Positions 44,659 to 55,900 of a stretch of 64,000 nt of DNA are shown one piece after another. Origin of the DNA: Euclidia mi (taxonomy: Eukaryota; Arthropoda; Insecta; Lepidoptera; Erebidae); assembly GCA_944739405.2 (NCBI GenBank), contig OX123186.2, positions 14,220,995 to 14,284,994 on the forward strand, given 5' to 3'. The first letter of the stretch is position 1; each line of letters begins with the position of its first letter. A program made the position numbers and the translations under genes. The notes under the pieces are model-generated. The model was not told the origin of the DNA, made no database searches, and saw only the letters and a list, made by a program, of their open reading frames with translations.

Positions 44659-45589
44659 GCTTGTTTAACTCACGATTATTTTATTTACATGTTAAGTGGA
44701 GGTGCCTCGTGAACACATGATTTTTTTTTGCAGGTTTTGGATATTTTTATGATTTGTTGAATGTAGTTTAACATTATTTATCTCTGATCATATCATTGTT
44801 CACTTGTCACCTTCACAAAATTCTTTCTACATTTGCATTCCTTCACGCGTTCCACTAACGTATGTTAATAATAACGATCTGGAAAATGGAGGTAATTGGC
44901 GGTCATGGTCAGTATACCAACAGATTGTTTCTTACTGCTGGTTCGTATACCGTTGTCGTCATGCTCACTAAAATGTCATTTCTTGTGGTGGCGTCGTGTG
45001 TCGGGTCATCCCTGTCCCTCTAATATGGCGAGAGGGATGATGGCTGGCACATGCGTCATACTCGTGAACGGGTGCTACTTGCGATGACTGGTCGATGACG
45101 GTCTTGCGGGCTGGTATTAGATTTTAATATTTAACTGCATCATTTCCATCATGGTTCTGATCACTTTCGCGGATTGCCTGCATTATTAGGTATATATAAT
45201 GTAAGTGGATGCTCCTGTTTCACCATGTCTATTCTGAGGCTAACCAAAAGTATTATGCTTGAGTATTATGATGTACAGTAAATATATACATACAAGTGAT
45301 ATAGAAGGTGTAACAGTTGCAGCACCTTACAAAATGTAAATTGTGTATAATGCAAAACCTGGCTTTGAAAAAGAGTGACCGTGAGTTTTATTGCCCGTTC
45401 TTTCTCATGGTTCTACCTATTGCTTTGCGAACGTGGCAGTAAGTGTAAATGTAGAAGCATACAGTAATAATGTTTTAAATTTGAGTATAAGTAATTATTT
45501 TATAAATTTATTATTTTGACGTTCATAAGCGTCACATTGTGACCCAAATGAATAAAGGATTTTGAATTTGAATTTGAATTTGAATTTGA
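44659..45589 (+). other. Copy B 3' untranslated region and TTTGAA tail
   Basis: About 930 bases without a gene, ending in a polyadenylation-like AATAAA (45551) and four TTTGAA units. LINEs of this group use such short 3' repeats in place of poly(A). A 63-residue frame at 44896 is probably chance. Confidence 0.7.
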
Positions 45590-46440
45590 CAAAAACAGTT
45601 AGTACCTACAAAAAAATCTGTGTAACACCTAAAAGAAAAACTAAAACACCTGTAACACGCACAAACAAATTACTGCATAACAAAAACGAGTCATTAAACA
45701 GCCTTAACAGTGAGTTTATATTAACAGAATCAAAGTACCAAGGCTCTACCCAAAGCGCTGTCATCACACACAATAAAGAGACTCAAATTATTGACACCAC
45801 TGATGAGATACCACATAAACTACATAAAAAATCTACACCTTCGAATTCGAATAATAAACCTACACAACTTACAAAAACACAAGAAAACAAACAGAAATTA
45901 TGCATCCTGAGCACTGAAAGCGCCAAATGGGGTTTATCAACAATTGAAGATGTATTTTCGAACTACTTTAACTACTGCCACTACGTTACACCTAACATAA
46001 GCGATCTTCTACACAATCTGGAATGCAAACTAAAAAACTTTACAGTAAATGACTACTGCATACTTTTGTTAGGAGAAAATGTAATTAAGGCAGAGAAAAA
46101 CCAAATAGAAACTATAAGTAAAATAAAAGACGCTCTTAAGAAAATAGACCACACGAATAAGATTATTTGTCTGCCTTCATATATATCGGGAGCACCGATA
46201 TATAATTTCAAAGTCGAAATGTTTAACAACCTCTTATACTTAGACATACAAAACGAACTTTACGCATATATTTTTGACAGCAATTATGACCTAACACTAG
46301 ACATGTTTTCCTTCTCAACGGGAAAAATTAATAAAAATGGAATGAGAAATGTATTTAACCGTATTATGAATAATATATTAATTGACTTCGAAAAATATGG
46401 ACTAATGGAACACAATACACATGACAAAACTACACTGTAA
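45590..46440 (+). pseudogene. Copy A ORF1, C-terminal piece
   Basis: This reads on from copy B's tail repeat by chance; the apparent start upstream is the translated TTTGAA tail. Real copy A sequence begins near ACAAAAACAG at 45590. The product has a Lys/Thr-rich linker, then the SGNH-like domain: KLCILSTESAKWG, DYCILLLGENVIK, and GKINKNGMRNVFNRI. It closely parallels copy C (KMYIISSNKSN, FCNIIIGEKDFK, GAINNNGMKVIFED). It ends at TAA 46438-46440, overlapping ORF2. Confidence 0.8.
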
Positions 46441-47509
46441 ATTGACAACAAATAAGATGAAACTCAGTTATTTCTGTAGCAAATATATACATGTTCTTCA
46501 CCAAAACATCGCGGGACTGCTGAATAAATCTGATACATTATCAATTAATTTACAAGAACTCAAGAACAAGAATATAATAGTAGATGTTCTATGTATCACT
46601 GAACATGTCATGATGTCGGGCAACGAAATAAACTTACATATACCAAACTACGTTTTAGCTTCATCGTATAGTCGGAGTAACAGCAGAAGAGAAGGAGCTT
46701 GCAAACTTTTAAGAGAAGGAAATAATTTTAAAGAGCTATTAGAAGTTAAGAATTTTTCTGTAAACAATTTGTTCGAATGTTGTGCTATCGAACTTGTAGA
46801 CTATAAAATTGCTTTTATTTGTATATACAGAGTCCCTAAGCAAAATAATTTGTATACCTTTTTTCATTGGCTGGAGAAAGTTCTAGGTCATATTTCTTAA
46901 CTTAAATGTAATAATATTTTGATTGCTGGAGACTATAATATAGATGTGCTAACAAGGAACAACATTGCTTTAGAGTTTGAGTGCACGCTACTGAATTATA
47001 ATCTTAAATTAGAACTCTATGAACCGACGAGACTAGAAAGTCGAACATGTATTGGTAACGTCGCCCATGACTTTATTAAGGGATGTAAAACAATTATTCT
47101 AGAATTAGGTTTATCAGACCATACAGCCCAATTAATTAAATTGCCGGCGAAAAAAATAAATACATTGAAATTTTGGAGCTCTCTAAAACGTGATTACAGC
47201 CAGGACAATATTAGAAAATTTAGAAATTGCATTAAAAGCTTATCTTTTTCAAATATTTATAATACCGATGACCCAAATAAAGCATACAAATATTTAATAG
47301 AAGATTTTTCAATGTTTTATGACTTATGTTTTCCTCAAAGACTTTTTACAATAAAAGTTAACTCTAAACAAAAATGGATATCCAATGGAGTTTGTACTTG
47401 CAGTAGGAAGAAAAAGGAATTATTATGGCAGTTTAGACGGAATCCAACTACCGAAAATAGACAAAAATACAAAAACTATTGTAAAATATTAAAAAAAATA
47501 TTACGTTAA
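46421..47509 (+). pseudogene. Copy A ORF2 endonuclease half
   Basis: ATG 46421 lies 20 nt inside ORF1 and opens the +1 frame. Motifs are HQNIAGL, CITEHVMM, YRVPKQ, IAGDYNID and LSDHTAQL; GDYN replaces the usual GDFN. An in-frame TAA at 46898-46900 splits the frame, after which it continues to TAA 47507-47509. The region just before the end has an 8-A run (47491-47498). The reading frame of the RT lies -1 from here, so the break falls at or after that run. Confidence 0.85.
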
Positions 47510-47574
47510 CAAAGCGTGCTCAGAATAATTTTAAAATCAACTCTTCTACTAATAAATGTAAAACAGCATGGCAA

Positions 47575-49334
47575 ATGATAAACAAATCGAAATCAAATAT
47601 GCCAAAAGACTCAATTGACAATATTAAAATTAATGGTAATAATTATATTAATGACCCTATACAAATAGCCAATGCATTTAACTACTACTTCACACATAAG
47701 GTAAAACCAATTCATAGAGCTGGTAAAAAAGTCACAAGTTTAATGAAATCTTCAGTAAAATCAATGTTTCTTGCACCAAGTACTCCATTTCAGATAAACA
47801 AAATTATAAACAATTTGAAAAATACTAGTAGCGTGGGTTACGATGGTATCACAACTAAGATAATTAAAACAGTAAACGAGGAAATTTGTTATCATTTGAG
47901 TCATATCTTAAATCTTAGTATCTCAAAGGGAATATTTCCCACAGATCTAAAACTAAGTGTCATAAACCGTTGTTTAAGAAAGAAAATAAACAATTGGTAC
48001 AAAATTATAGGCCTATTGCTTTGATACCAATAATTTCCAAAATTTTTGAGAAGTATCTATATAATGAAATTAACGCATTCCTGGAAAGAAATCAGCTTCT
48101 ATGTAAAGAACAAAAAGGCTTTCGGCGAAATAGGACCATAAACATGGCCATTTATGACTTCATAGAAAATGTATTATCTCACGTTGACAAAACTTCACCC
48201 GTTTGCGCTATATACTGCGACATGTTACAAGCGTTTGACTATGTAGATCATAATATACTAGCCAATAAATTAGAAGCGTTTGGCATAAGGGGTAAAGTTT
48301 TAGACTTAATTAAATCATATTTGTCAAATCGCCAACAGATTACCGAAATTTCAAGACTAAATCCAAAAACGAAAGTTCAAGAAACATACACCTCAATACA
48401 GCACTATGTACCATATGGCGTTCCACAAGGTATTGTTCTCGGACCTTTATTATTTATTATATATATTAACGACTTGCCGTATGCAACGAAACACCCAATG
48501 ACATTATTCGCTGATGACAGTACGGTGACAATTGCTTGTAATGACATTAATAATTATAAACTTGACATAGATAATTCATTGACATCGGTAATACATTGGT
48601 TAAATAATAATAATTTGATAATTAAAATAAACAAAACAAATATAATGCACTTTGGCCAAAGACATTCAAATCCATTAAATATAAATTTAGTTTATGACAA
48701 TTACACTGTGAATGAAGTCGGTACTGCCCATTTTCTTGGTTTAACTATAGACAACAAACTAAACTGGAAAGATCAAATCGAAAAAATATGCAAGAAAATT
48801 AGCAGCCTTTCGTATGCATTATATAAGCTTGCCCCAACTATTAGCATAGATGCACTGCTCCTAGCGTATTATGGACTAGTTGAATCGATACTTAGATACG
48901 GTATAATATTTTGGGGCAACTCAACAAATAAAGAAATGGTATTCATAATGGAAAAACGATGTATACGCGCTATGTTCGGGATACAAAGTACTGAAAGCTG
49001 CAAGCCATTATTTATAAAACATAAAATCCTAACGTTTCCATCACTATATGTACTAGAAGTGGCACTATTTGTTAAAAATAATCCACACTTGTTTCCCACA
49101 CTAGCAGACACCGTAAAACGTAATCGTCGCGATATGAACAGACTTCGTATACATCCTACAAAAACAGCGCTGCTGCATAAAAGTGTAGTATGTATGGGTC
49201 CAGTCATCTATAATAAATTTCCAGATAGCATTAGGCAGCTGAATAAAGACCTATTCAAAAAAATATTAAAACTCAAACCTGTCGAAAAATGCTACTACAA
49301 TATTTGTGAGTTTTTGAATGACAAATTTCTATGA
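47575..49334 (+). pseudogene. Copy A ORF2 reverse transcriptase half
   Basis: The first part (47575-48024) has PFQINKIINNLKNTSSVGYDG. A single-base deletion near 47965 shifts to the frame ending at 49334, which has NYRPIALIPIISKIFEKYL, motif A (IYCDMLQAFDYVDH), motif B (VPQGIVLGPLLF) and FADDSTVTI. The C-terminal part has RYGIIFWGNSTNKEMVFIM and VIYNKFPDSIRQL. The catalytic residues survive but the frame does not. No RNase H. Confidence 0.87.
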
Positions 49335-49670
49335 GTGTGTAAAACAGCCAACTATCTTAGAAGTTAATATTATTTCATTTTTTTTGTTAATGATGTTAAT
49401 GTATAATTTAATTGTAATTTATATAATATTATTTACTTTTATTATTTTCCTTTTTTTTAAAGTTTATTATTGCAGACTGAATTTTAATTTTAATAGATTG
49501 TGGCACTGATGTCTTTTTTTATAAATATAGATGCCAACACATTTGTACACCTATCAAAGGTCAAACATGTTGATACAATAATATATTAATTAAGATCTAA
49601 TGTATATATCATTATGTACTATTAACTACACATGTTTAAGCAAATAAATACATCTTTATCTTTAACATGA
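49335..49670 (+). other. Copy A 3' region
   Basis: T-rich untranslated sequence ending in AAATAAATACATCTTTATC, with two TCTTTA units as the likely tail. Confidence 0.55.
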
Positions 49671-50435
49671 AATGTGACACAACATTCATTTTTCAAAGAA
49701 TTATTACATTAATGATATTACGATATCGACACGTTACGTAAACAAGACTTAAATAATACTTTTGTGTTACAGAACTTAGTCGATCATAGACAAAAGACTA
49801 TGATCTACTAATTTCGGTAACCTAAATCAAATAAAAAAGTTACATCATTTTTATGTTATAACAATAATTTAAAAACAAACAACAATTTTGCGTTGGATAC
49901 GTGCCCATCTCGCACGAGGACAATAATAACATATCGATAAAAACAGAACTCCAATAAATATCATTGGTTAAATCCCTAGCTGGCTATTTTTTACGACTTC
50001 AATTTGCCTACTGATCACTCAGTCTTGCCCTAGGATTATTTTCGTTCGGACTTCCGGAATAACTTACGTTGTGAAATAGTTACATCGTCGGTCGTATTCA
50101 AACTCTGAATACTTTAACATTTCGATGTGTTTGGGTAGGAGTGAATGCAATTCATGCGGGTGCACGTAGTGATAAGGAGGAATAGTTCGCTGAACCACCA
50201 GGTCTGCCAGTGCCTTTGGAGCGCGTTGTTCAACGGCTTCACCACCTCGTGAACTACAGTGTGCTAGTTAGTGTGCTTTCAAATAGGTACCTTTGATGAA
50301 AAGGAACCGTAAGTGTTAACCTTTACCTTTACGGTCGACATGTGGAGCATGATCGTCGTACGCAGCTTACAAGTAAGTTGATGTTTTAAAGGTAACCTGC
50401 CTAAGTAAGATTTAAACAATTAGTAATTACCGTAA
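49671..50435. other. Non-coding DNA between LINE A and the 5S-like SINE
   Basis: No frame or repeat end recognised. Confidence 0.35.
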
Positions 50436-50436
50436 A

Positions 50437-50640
50437 TACTACAGCGCTCATAGCGTGACTAAGCTTTTGGATCGTAATAGTTTGGCAAAGTTAAGTAACG
50501 GTTGCACAGGTCATCACTTGGATGGGTGCCCACGTACTCAGAAGGCACTTAAAACTGAATCTAAGAATCGTAAGGCCATGTCGTAGGCCTTCGGGTGATC
50601 TGAAATGTCTGAATACACGGACACCAAAGTTGGCTACGCA
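50437..50640 (+). repeat. 5S rRNA-derived SINE-like repeat, copy 3
   Basis: The head CAGCGCTCATAGCGTGAC, the core TTGGCAAAGTTAAGTAACGG with CTTGGATGGGTGCCC, and the tail GGCCATGTCGTAGGCCTTCG with GACACCAAAGTTGGC are contiguous here. This copy therefore shows the full ~205-bp unit. Confidence 0.7.
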
Positions 50641-51011
50641 CTCTTACGAAACAAACAAACAACGTAAACAATACCTTCTGTTTTACTTAATGCAATAAAC
50701 CAGCTGTTGCAACAAACTCATAAATAAAATGGGTATACCTACCTACCTAAAATGATGGCACGTGTAAAGTTGACGTTCGGCTTTTGTCAAAGGATTAGGT
50801 AACTAGACGCGGCCGCCGGCCGCCGGCCGATGCACTCAACGACCTTTAATGAACTTTATGTAGATACCTAGTTATTACGATTAATGAGTCTTCAGTGTTG
50901 CCATGGGTAATCTGATGTGATATTATTTAAAGTTAATTAAATTTATCTTTAATTTCCGTGAATTAATGACAAATACCTCATCATTTTACTCTACCCTACA
51001 ACCCCTTCATT
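50641..51011. other. Non-coding DNA with a GC-rich tandem patch
   Basis: The GGCCGCC-type repeat at 50809-50829 stands out in AT-rich DNA. The rest has no recognised feature. Confidence 0.4.
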
Positions 51012-51044
51012 GATCGGACGGGGGGTTATGAAACACCCTGTATA
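51012..51044 (-). repeat. 33-bp terminal-repeat-like motif, right copy (inverted)
   Basis: Inverted partner of 38326-38358, matching at 31 of 33 positions and ending CACCCTGTATA. It lies directly before LINE copy C. Confidence 0.6.
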
Positions 51045-51578
51045 TCTTTATAGAGTGTTAAAGTGTGATAAATAAGTGAATAATACCTAACACCACATGT
51101 ACTAACATTGGCAAAGTTAATTAAAATAAAAAAGTGATAAAATTTGCAAAAAATACCGGTGGATATGTAATTTAACTAAAAGTAGTGAAAATCAGTAAAG
51201 AAAGTGATAAATAACTTTGAGTAGTAATACATTATCCTAATGCAGACAATGACGAAAACGAAGTGAATAACGAAAAATAAGTGCATGACTTTTGTTTATC
51301 AAGTGTACGGAATGTGAAAAAATTCCTAAGCTGTGATTCATATTAACCGATCTTCTCTGTTTGAAAATTCCATCAACGTATCTAGTAATACATAATTTCG
51401 CAACAATTAACCAAGTGATCGGTGGCTGGCAGTGTACAGCATACGGTTACACTACGACTGTTGGCAGTTCGAGTCTCCACCGCTCGACTGACGACTTTTT
51501 GTGATACATCTTCCAGCGATTATTTCAATTGATAAAACATTCAAACTAAATAGTTAAACGACATCTGTGAATAACGTC

Positions 51579-52688
51579 ATGAATTTCTTCGACAACATAA
51601 CATTTAGAAAAACTCGTGCGCATTCATCACAGTCAGATAATGAAAGCGTTTACCTTGACCAATCACTAGATGGCCCTAGTCATAGCGCTCCGTGCATGTC
51701 GGAGGATGAGGACACAACCGAGATTCAAAAATAAAAGGAACATATCGGAATTCTAACTGCTAAATTACAAAGTGCAAATGACGAAATAGACAAGCTTTCT
51801 ATTGAAAATAGTATGATGAAGGAGGAAATCGGCAATCTACAACGCAGAAATGCACTTTTAAAGAAAGTAACTAACAGTCCAGCAAAATCTATTAAGTCAA
51901 CGCCTATTAAGAAGTGTCAGCGTCAAAAGCAAGTCTGTGACCAAACAGTGCATCAATCACTTCAAGCTTTAAGGCAAACTCTGATACCACAAGACCATAG
52001 CCAGTCATATAAAAAAATTGACCAACAACAAGAATCACCTGTGAAACAACATGTCAACAAGGCACCCTTACCGAAAAATTGTCAAAATAAGATGTACATT
52101 ATAAGTTCAAACAAATCTAATAACATATTATCATTAACAAACGACACTTTCGGTAAACAATATAGCATATGCCATTTTTTAGTTCCAAATGTTGGAATTA
52201 ATCAGCTATTATCGAACATACAGAAAAAATTAGAAGGCCTTACTTTAAATGATTTTTGCAATATAATAATAGGCGAGAAAGACTTCAAAACATCAGAAAA
52301 TTACATTGAACTCATCACCAATATGAGAAATATACACCAGAAAATTGATCACACCAATATAATTATTACTTTACCTACATTTAAGAATGCCCTACATTAC
52401 AATTTATATAATTCAAGAGTAACTATGTTTAACCAGCTACTGTACTTGGATAATTTAACCTATGAATATGTCTACATATTGGACTCGAATCTCAATCTGA
52501 CATATGATCGCACTATGTTCAGAAAATCAGGAGCGATAAATAATAATGGTATGAAAGTTATTTTTGAAGACTTCAATACTCTGATTAGCGCTATAATAGA
52601 TAACTTATCATCCGATACAATCTCCCTAGAAAAGCGAATTGAAGTCACGGATACAGACATATCCACACAAAAGCTTTTTCGGACATAA
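51579..52688 (+). pseudogene. Copy C ORF1 with one in-frame stop
   Basis: ATG 51579 opens MNFFDNITFRKTRAHSS. TAA at 51732-51734 interrupts after TEIQK, and the frame continues with a coiled coil (LTAKLQSANDEIDKLSIE), a Lys/Gln-rich linker and the SGNH-like domain (KMYIISSNKSN, FCNIIIGEKDFK, GAINNNGMKVIF). The catalytic Ser/Asp/His of a true SGNH hydrolase are not evident. It ends at TAA 52686-52688, inside the start of ORF2. Confidence 0.8.
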
Positions 52689-53715
52689 ATATATCAACAT
52701 ATTACACCAAAATATTGCAGGCTTAAGAAATAAATTAAATGAACTTTATGTATGCTTACAAGAACTGTCGGATAATAGCAATGCTGTCGATGTCATTTGT
52801 GTGACAGAACACTTTATGATGTCGGGTCATGAGGACCTGTGCATTATACCAAATTTTTATCTTACTGCATACTATAGTAGAAATAGTTCTAAGAGAGGGG
52901 GATCATGTATCTTTATAAAAAAGGGCCATCGCTGGCAACCTATTCCTCATATAGTTTCATTTGCTGTATCCTCTAGCTTTGAGTGTTGTGGTGTAGAATT
53001 AATTGACTATAACATTGTTATTGTATGCATATATAGAACACCTCAAACCAGCAACCTAAATATATTTTTTGATAGGCTCAACAATATATTATGTCACATA
53101 AAAAGATCCTACAAAAGGCATAACATCGTGCTGGCAGGAGATTTTAATATTTACATCTTAAAACATAATAATATTACTTTAGAATTTGAATGTCTGCTCT
53201 TAAACTATAACTTGAAATTAGCAATTAGAGAACCTACCAGAAAAGTTAGTCAAACATGTATTGACAATTTCATTCATTATTGTGCACAAAAATTTAAAAC
53301 TGATATAATAGAGTTAGCATTATCTGAGCACACCGCCCAGTTCTTACGATACCCTGTTAAGAAAGTCTGTTTGATTAAACGCTGGAAAATCAAACGTAGG
53401 GACTATAAAATCAAAAATTTGGAAATGTTTAATAACTATATAGGTAATCTGACTTTTTCAGAAATATATGCTACTCAAGATCCAAATGAAGCTTATAATA
53501 TTTTTCATGACACGTTTAAACTGCTTTATGATCTCTGTTTTCCATACCAGTTAATTGCTATAATTGTACATAGAAAACAAAAATGGGTCTCGCGTGGCAT
53601 AAAGGCGTGCAGTATAAAAAAACGATCACTTCTTTGGCAATATAGAAAAAAGCCAAGTGACATAAATAAAATAAAATTGAAGCAATATTGTAGACTGTAT
53701 AAAAAAATATATTAA
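52630..53715 (+). pseudogene. Copy C ORF2 endonuclease half, +1 frame
   Basis: The frame opens after TAG 52627-52629 and overlaps ORF1 by 59 nt. No ATG precedes the endonuclease Asn (HQNIAGL). A +1 shift, for example at CTT TTT CGG (52674-52682), would join the frames. Motifs are CVTEHFMM, YRTPQTS, LAGDFNIY and LSEHTAQF (SEH instead of SDH). It stops at TAA 53713-53715 just after a 7-A run (53701-53707). The RT lies in the -1 frame. Confidence 0.83.
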
Positions 53716-55544
53716 GATTAACACAACGAGCTCAAAATGTTCATTCCATAGACACGTCACAGAATAAAGCAAAGTCAATTTGGAAAATTGTAAACAGAGT
53801 GAAACATAATATCCCAAACGAAACTGTAACTAGTATAAAAATACATGACGAAATTGTAACTGATCCAAATGTAATCTGTAATTTATTCAATAATTATTTT
53901 ATTGAGAAAATAGTTCCAAATTGTGTGACAAATAAATTGAAATATTCAACTTATATGTCCTCTAGGCAAAAGTCTATGTATATGAATCCATGCTCTCCTT
54001 TCAATGTATTCAATATTATAAAAACCTTAAAGAACACCAATAGTGTTGGATATGATGAGATATGTACTAAAGTTATTAAATATGTAGCTCCTAATATTTG
54101 TGACCACATTAATCATATAATAAATTTATGCATAGAAACGGGGGTATTCCCTGAAAAATTTAAGACAGTAATAATAAAACCTGTTTTTAAAAAAGAAAGT
54201 AGAGATCACATAGACAACTATAGACCTATAGCACTTGTTCCTATTTTGTCCAAAATATTTGAGAAACATATACACAATGAACTCAATAACTATCTAGAGC
54301 ATAATTGTATTCTAGTTAAAGAGCAGAAGGGTTTTCGACGTAACATGTCAAGAAATATGGCCATATATGATTTTCTAGAAGTTGTAGTAAAAAGTATTGA
54401 CAGCAAAATACCTGTCTGTTCCATATATATGGATATGAGCCAAGCTTTCGATCATGTAGATCATGAAATCCTGCTAGGTAAGCTCAATGCTTATGGCATA
54501 AGAGGAAATGTCCTAAAACTAATTGAAACATATATTAAAAATAGAATACAGTACATGGAAGTTGTTAAATTAAATACTATAACAAAAATTGAAGAAACTT
54601 ACAGATCTGAATTACGTATAATTAAATATGGCGTGCCCCAAGGCAGCATATTAGGTCCGTTACTATTTATATTGTATATAAATGACTTACCAAACGCAAC
54701 CAATAACCCTATAGCCCTCTTTGCAGATGACAGTACCATAACTATCAAATGTACAGATAAGGCTTGTTATGAATCTGCTATTAATACCGCTCTGATGTCT
54801 GTCATTGACTGGATGAACACAAATAATTTAAAAGCCAATATAGGAAAGACGAAACTAATGCACTTTAGTCAGCGTATACCTACCATGAATAACATTAATG
54901 TATGCGCTAATGGACAATCGCTAAAAGAAGTAGAGGCTACAAAGTTTTTAGGCATAATAATCGACAAGAAAATCACATGGAAACCATACATTGAACAATT
55001 ATGTAAGAGAATCAATAAGTCAGTGTATGCACTTCATGAATTATCACAAATAATTGATGTCAGTGGTCTTCTTACTGCATACCATGGCTTAGTGGCATCG
55101 ATTCTTAGGTATGGAGTTATATTTTGGGGGAACTCAGTTGACAAAGACATAATCTTTAAAGCCCAAAAACGCTGTATTAGGGCTATGTTCTCTCTCAAAA
55201 CAATTGAAAGCTGTCTGCCCTACTTTAAAAAATACGATATTCTGACTTTACCTTCAATTTATATACTAGAAGTAGCTATTTTTGTTAAAAGAAACTTAGG
55301 TTTATTTGTACTTGCCTCAGATACATCTAAACGCGTACAAAGAGATAAACATCGGCTTTGCCTATGCAAAACAAATACAACATTTATGCATAAAAGTATT
55401 TTCGCCATGGCTCCCAAAATTTATAATAAATTGCCAAGAAGTATCAGGGAATCAAATGTGACCATATTTAAACAAAAACTAGTAAAGCTGCTAAATGAAA
55501 AATGCTATTATAATGTCTCTGATTTTTTGACCGACAATTCATAA
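53703..55544 (+). pseudogene. Copy C ORF2 reverse transcriptase half
   Basis: The RT frame can be followed back to 53703, immediately after the A-run, reading LRLTQRAQNVHS. The domain has NYRPIALVPILSKIFEKHI, motif A (IYMDMSQAFDHVDH), motif B (VPQGSILGPLLF), FADDSTITI (near 54718-54735) and LGIIIDKKITW. The C-terminal part has RYGVIFWGNSVDKDI and KIYNKLPRSI. The frame is fully open to TAA 55542-55544, so the RT itself is undamaged; it lacks an in-frame start. Confidence 0.88.
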
Positions 55545-55742
55545 TTTTACTATGACATATTATTATTCAATGTGGACATTTTATATTCATTATTTTTTAT
55601 TAATTAATTAATCCTTGACATATTTTTCATATTATTTGGTATATTTTTTATTATCATTACTTGACATTCTTATTCATTAATCTTAATTATGACATTATTC
55701 TTTTGTTTTTGGCAATAATTGTAATTAATTTTATTTGTTCTT

Positions 55743-55801
55743 GCAAATATTACAATTACAAAAAAATACAATTTGTATTTTTTTGTAATTGTAATATTTG
55801 C
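55743..55801. repeat. Perfect 28-bp hairpin in the copy C 3' region
   Basis: The arm 55743-55770 (beginning GCAAATATTACAATTAC) is the exact complement of 55774-55801 with a 3-nt loop. Its transcript would form a very stable stem near the 3' end of the LINE RNA. Confidence 0.9.
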
Positions 55802-55900
55802 ACACCTCTTTGAGGTTATAATTCAGCGAACTTCATATATTTTGTAAGACCTTAATGTACCTACCTGTTTTATGCAAATAAAAGAATTTGGATTTGAATT

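Larger units (their letters stand above)
39490..45589 (+). mobile_element. CR1-type LINE copy B, structurally intact
   Basis: Both ORFs are open: ORF1 40283-41803, ORF2 from the frameshift site to 44658. A leader of several hundred bases precedes ORF1, and a ~930-bp 3' region ends in AATAAAGG and four TTTGAA units (45563-45588). The right boundary is precise because copy A ORF1 resumes at once. The left boundary lies soon after 39488 but is not exact. SGNH-like ORF1 plus EN/RT without RNase H points to the CR1 group. Confidence 0.85.
38900..49670 (+). mobile_element. CR1-type LINE copy A, split by copy B
   Basis: ORF1 starts at ATG 39192, breaks off near 39490, and resumes at ~45590 directly after the 3' tail of copy B. 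ORF2 follows with four frame breaks, to the stop at 49332-49334. The 3' region ends in AAATAAATACATCTTTATC. The left boundary is not defined; 38900 is a guess. Confidence 0.8.
51045..55900 (+). mobile_element. CR1-type LINE copy C, nearly complete
   Basis: This has a ~530-bp leader, ORF1 (51579-52688), ORF2 in two frames (52630-53715 and 53703-55544) and a 3' region ending AATAAAAGAATTTGGATTTG. It belongs to the same family as copy A. Few lesions are present. The left edge is uncertain. Confidence 0.83.

Noticed and set aside
45562..45589. N-terminus of the copy A ORF1 frame (Asn-Leu repeats)
   Set aside because: It is the translated TTTGAA tail of copy B, not protein sequence of A.
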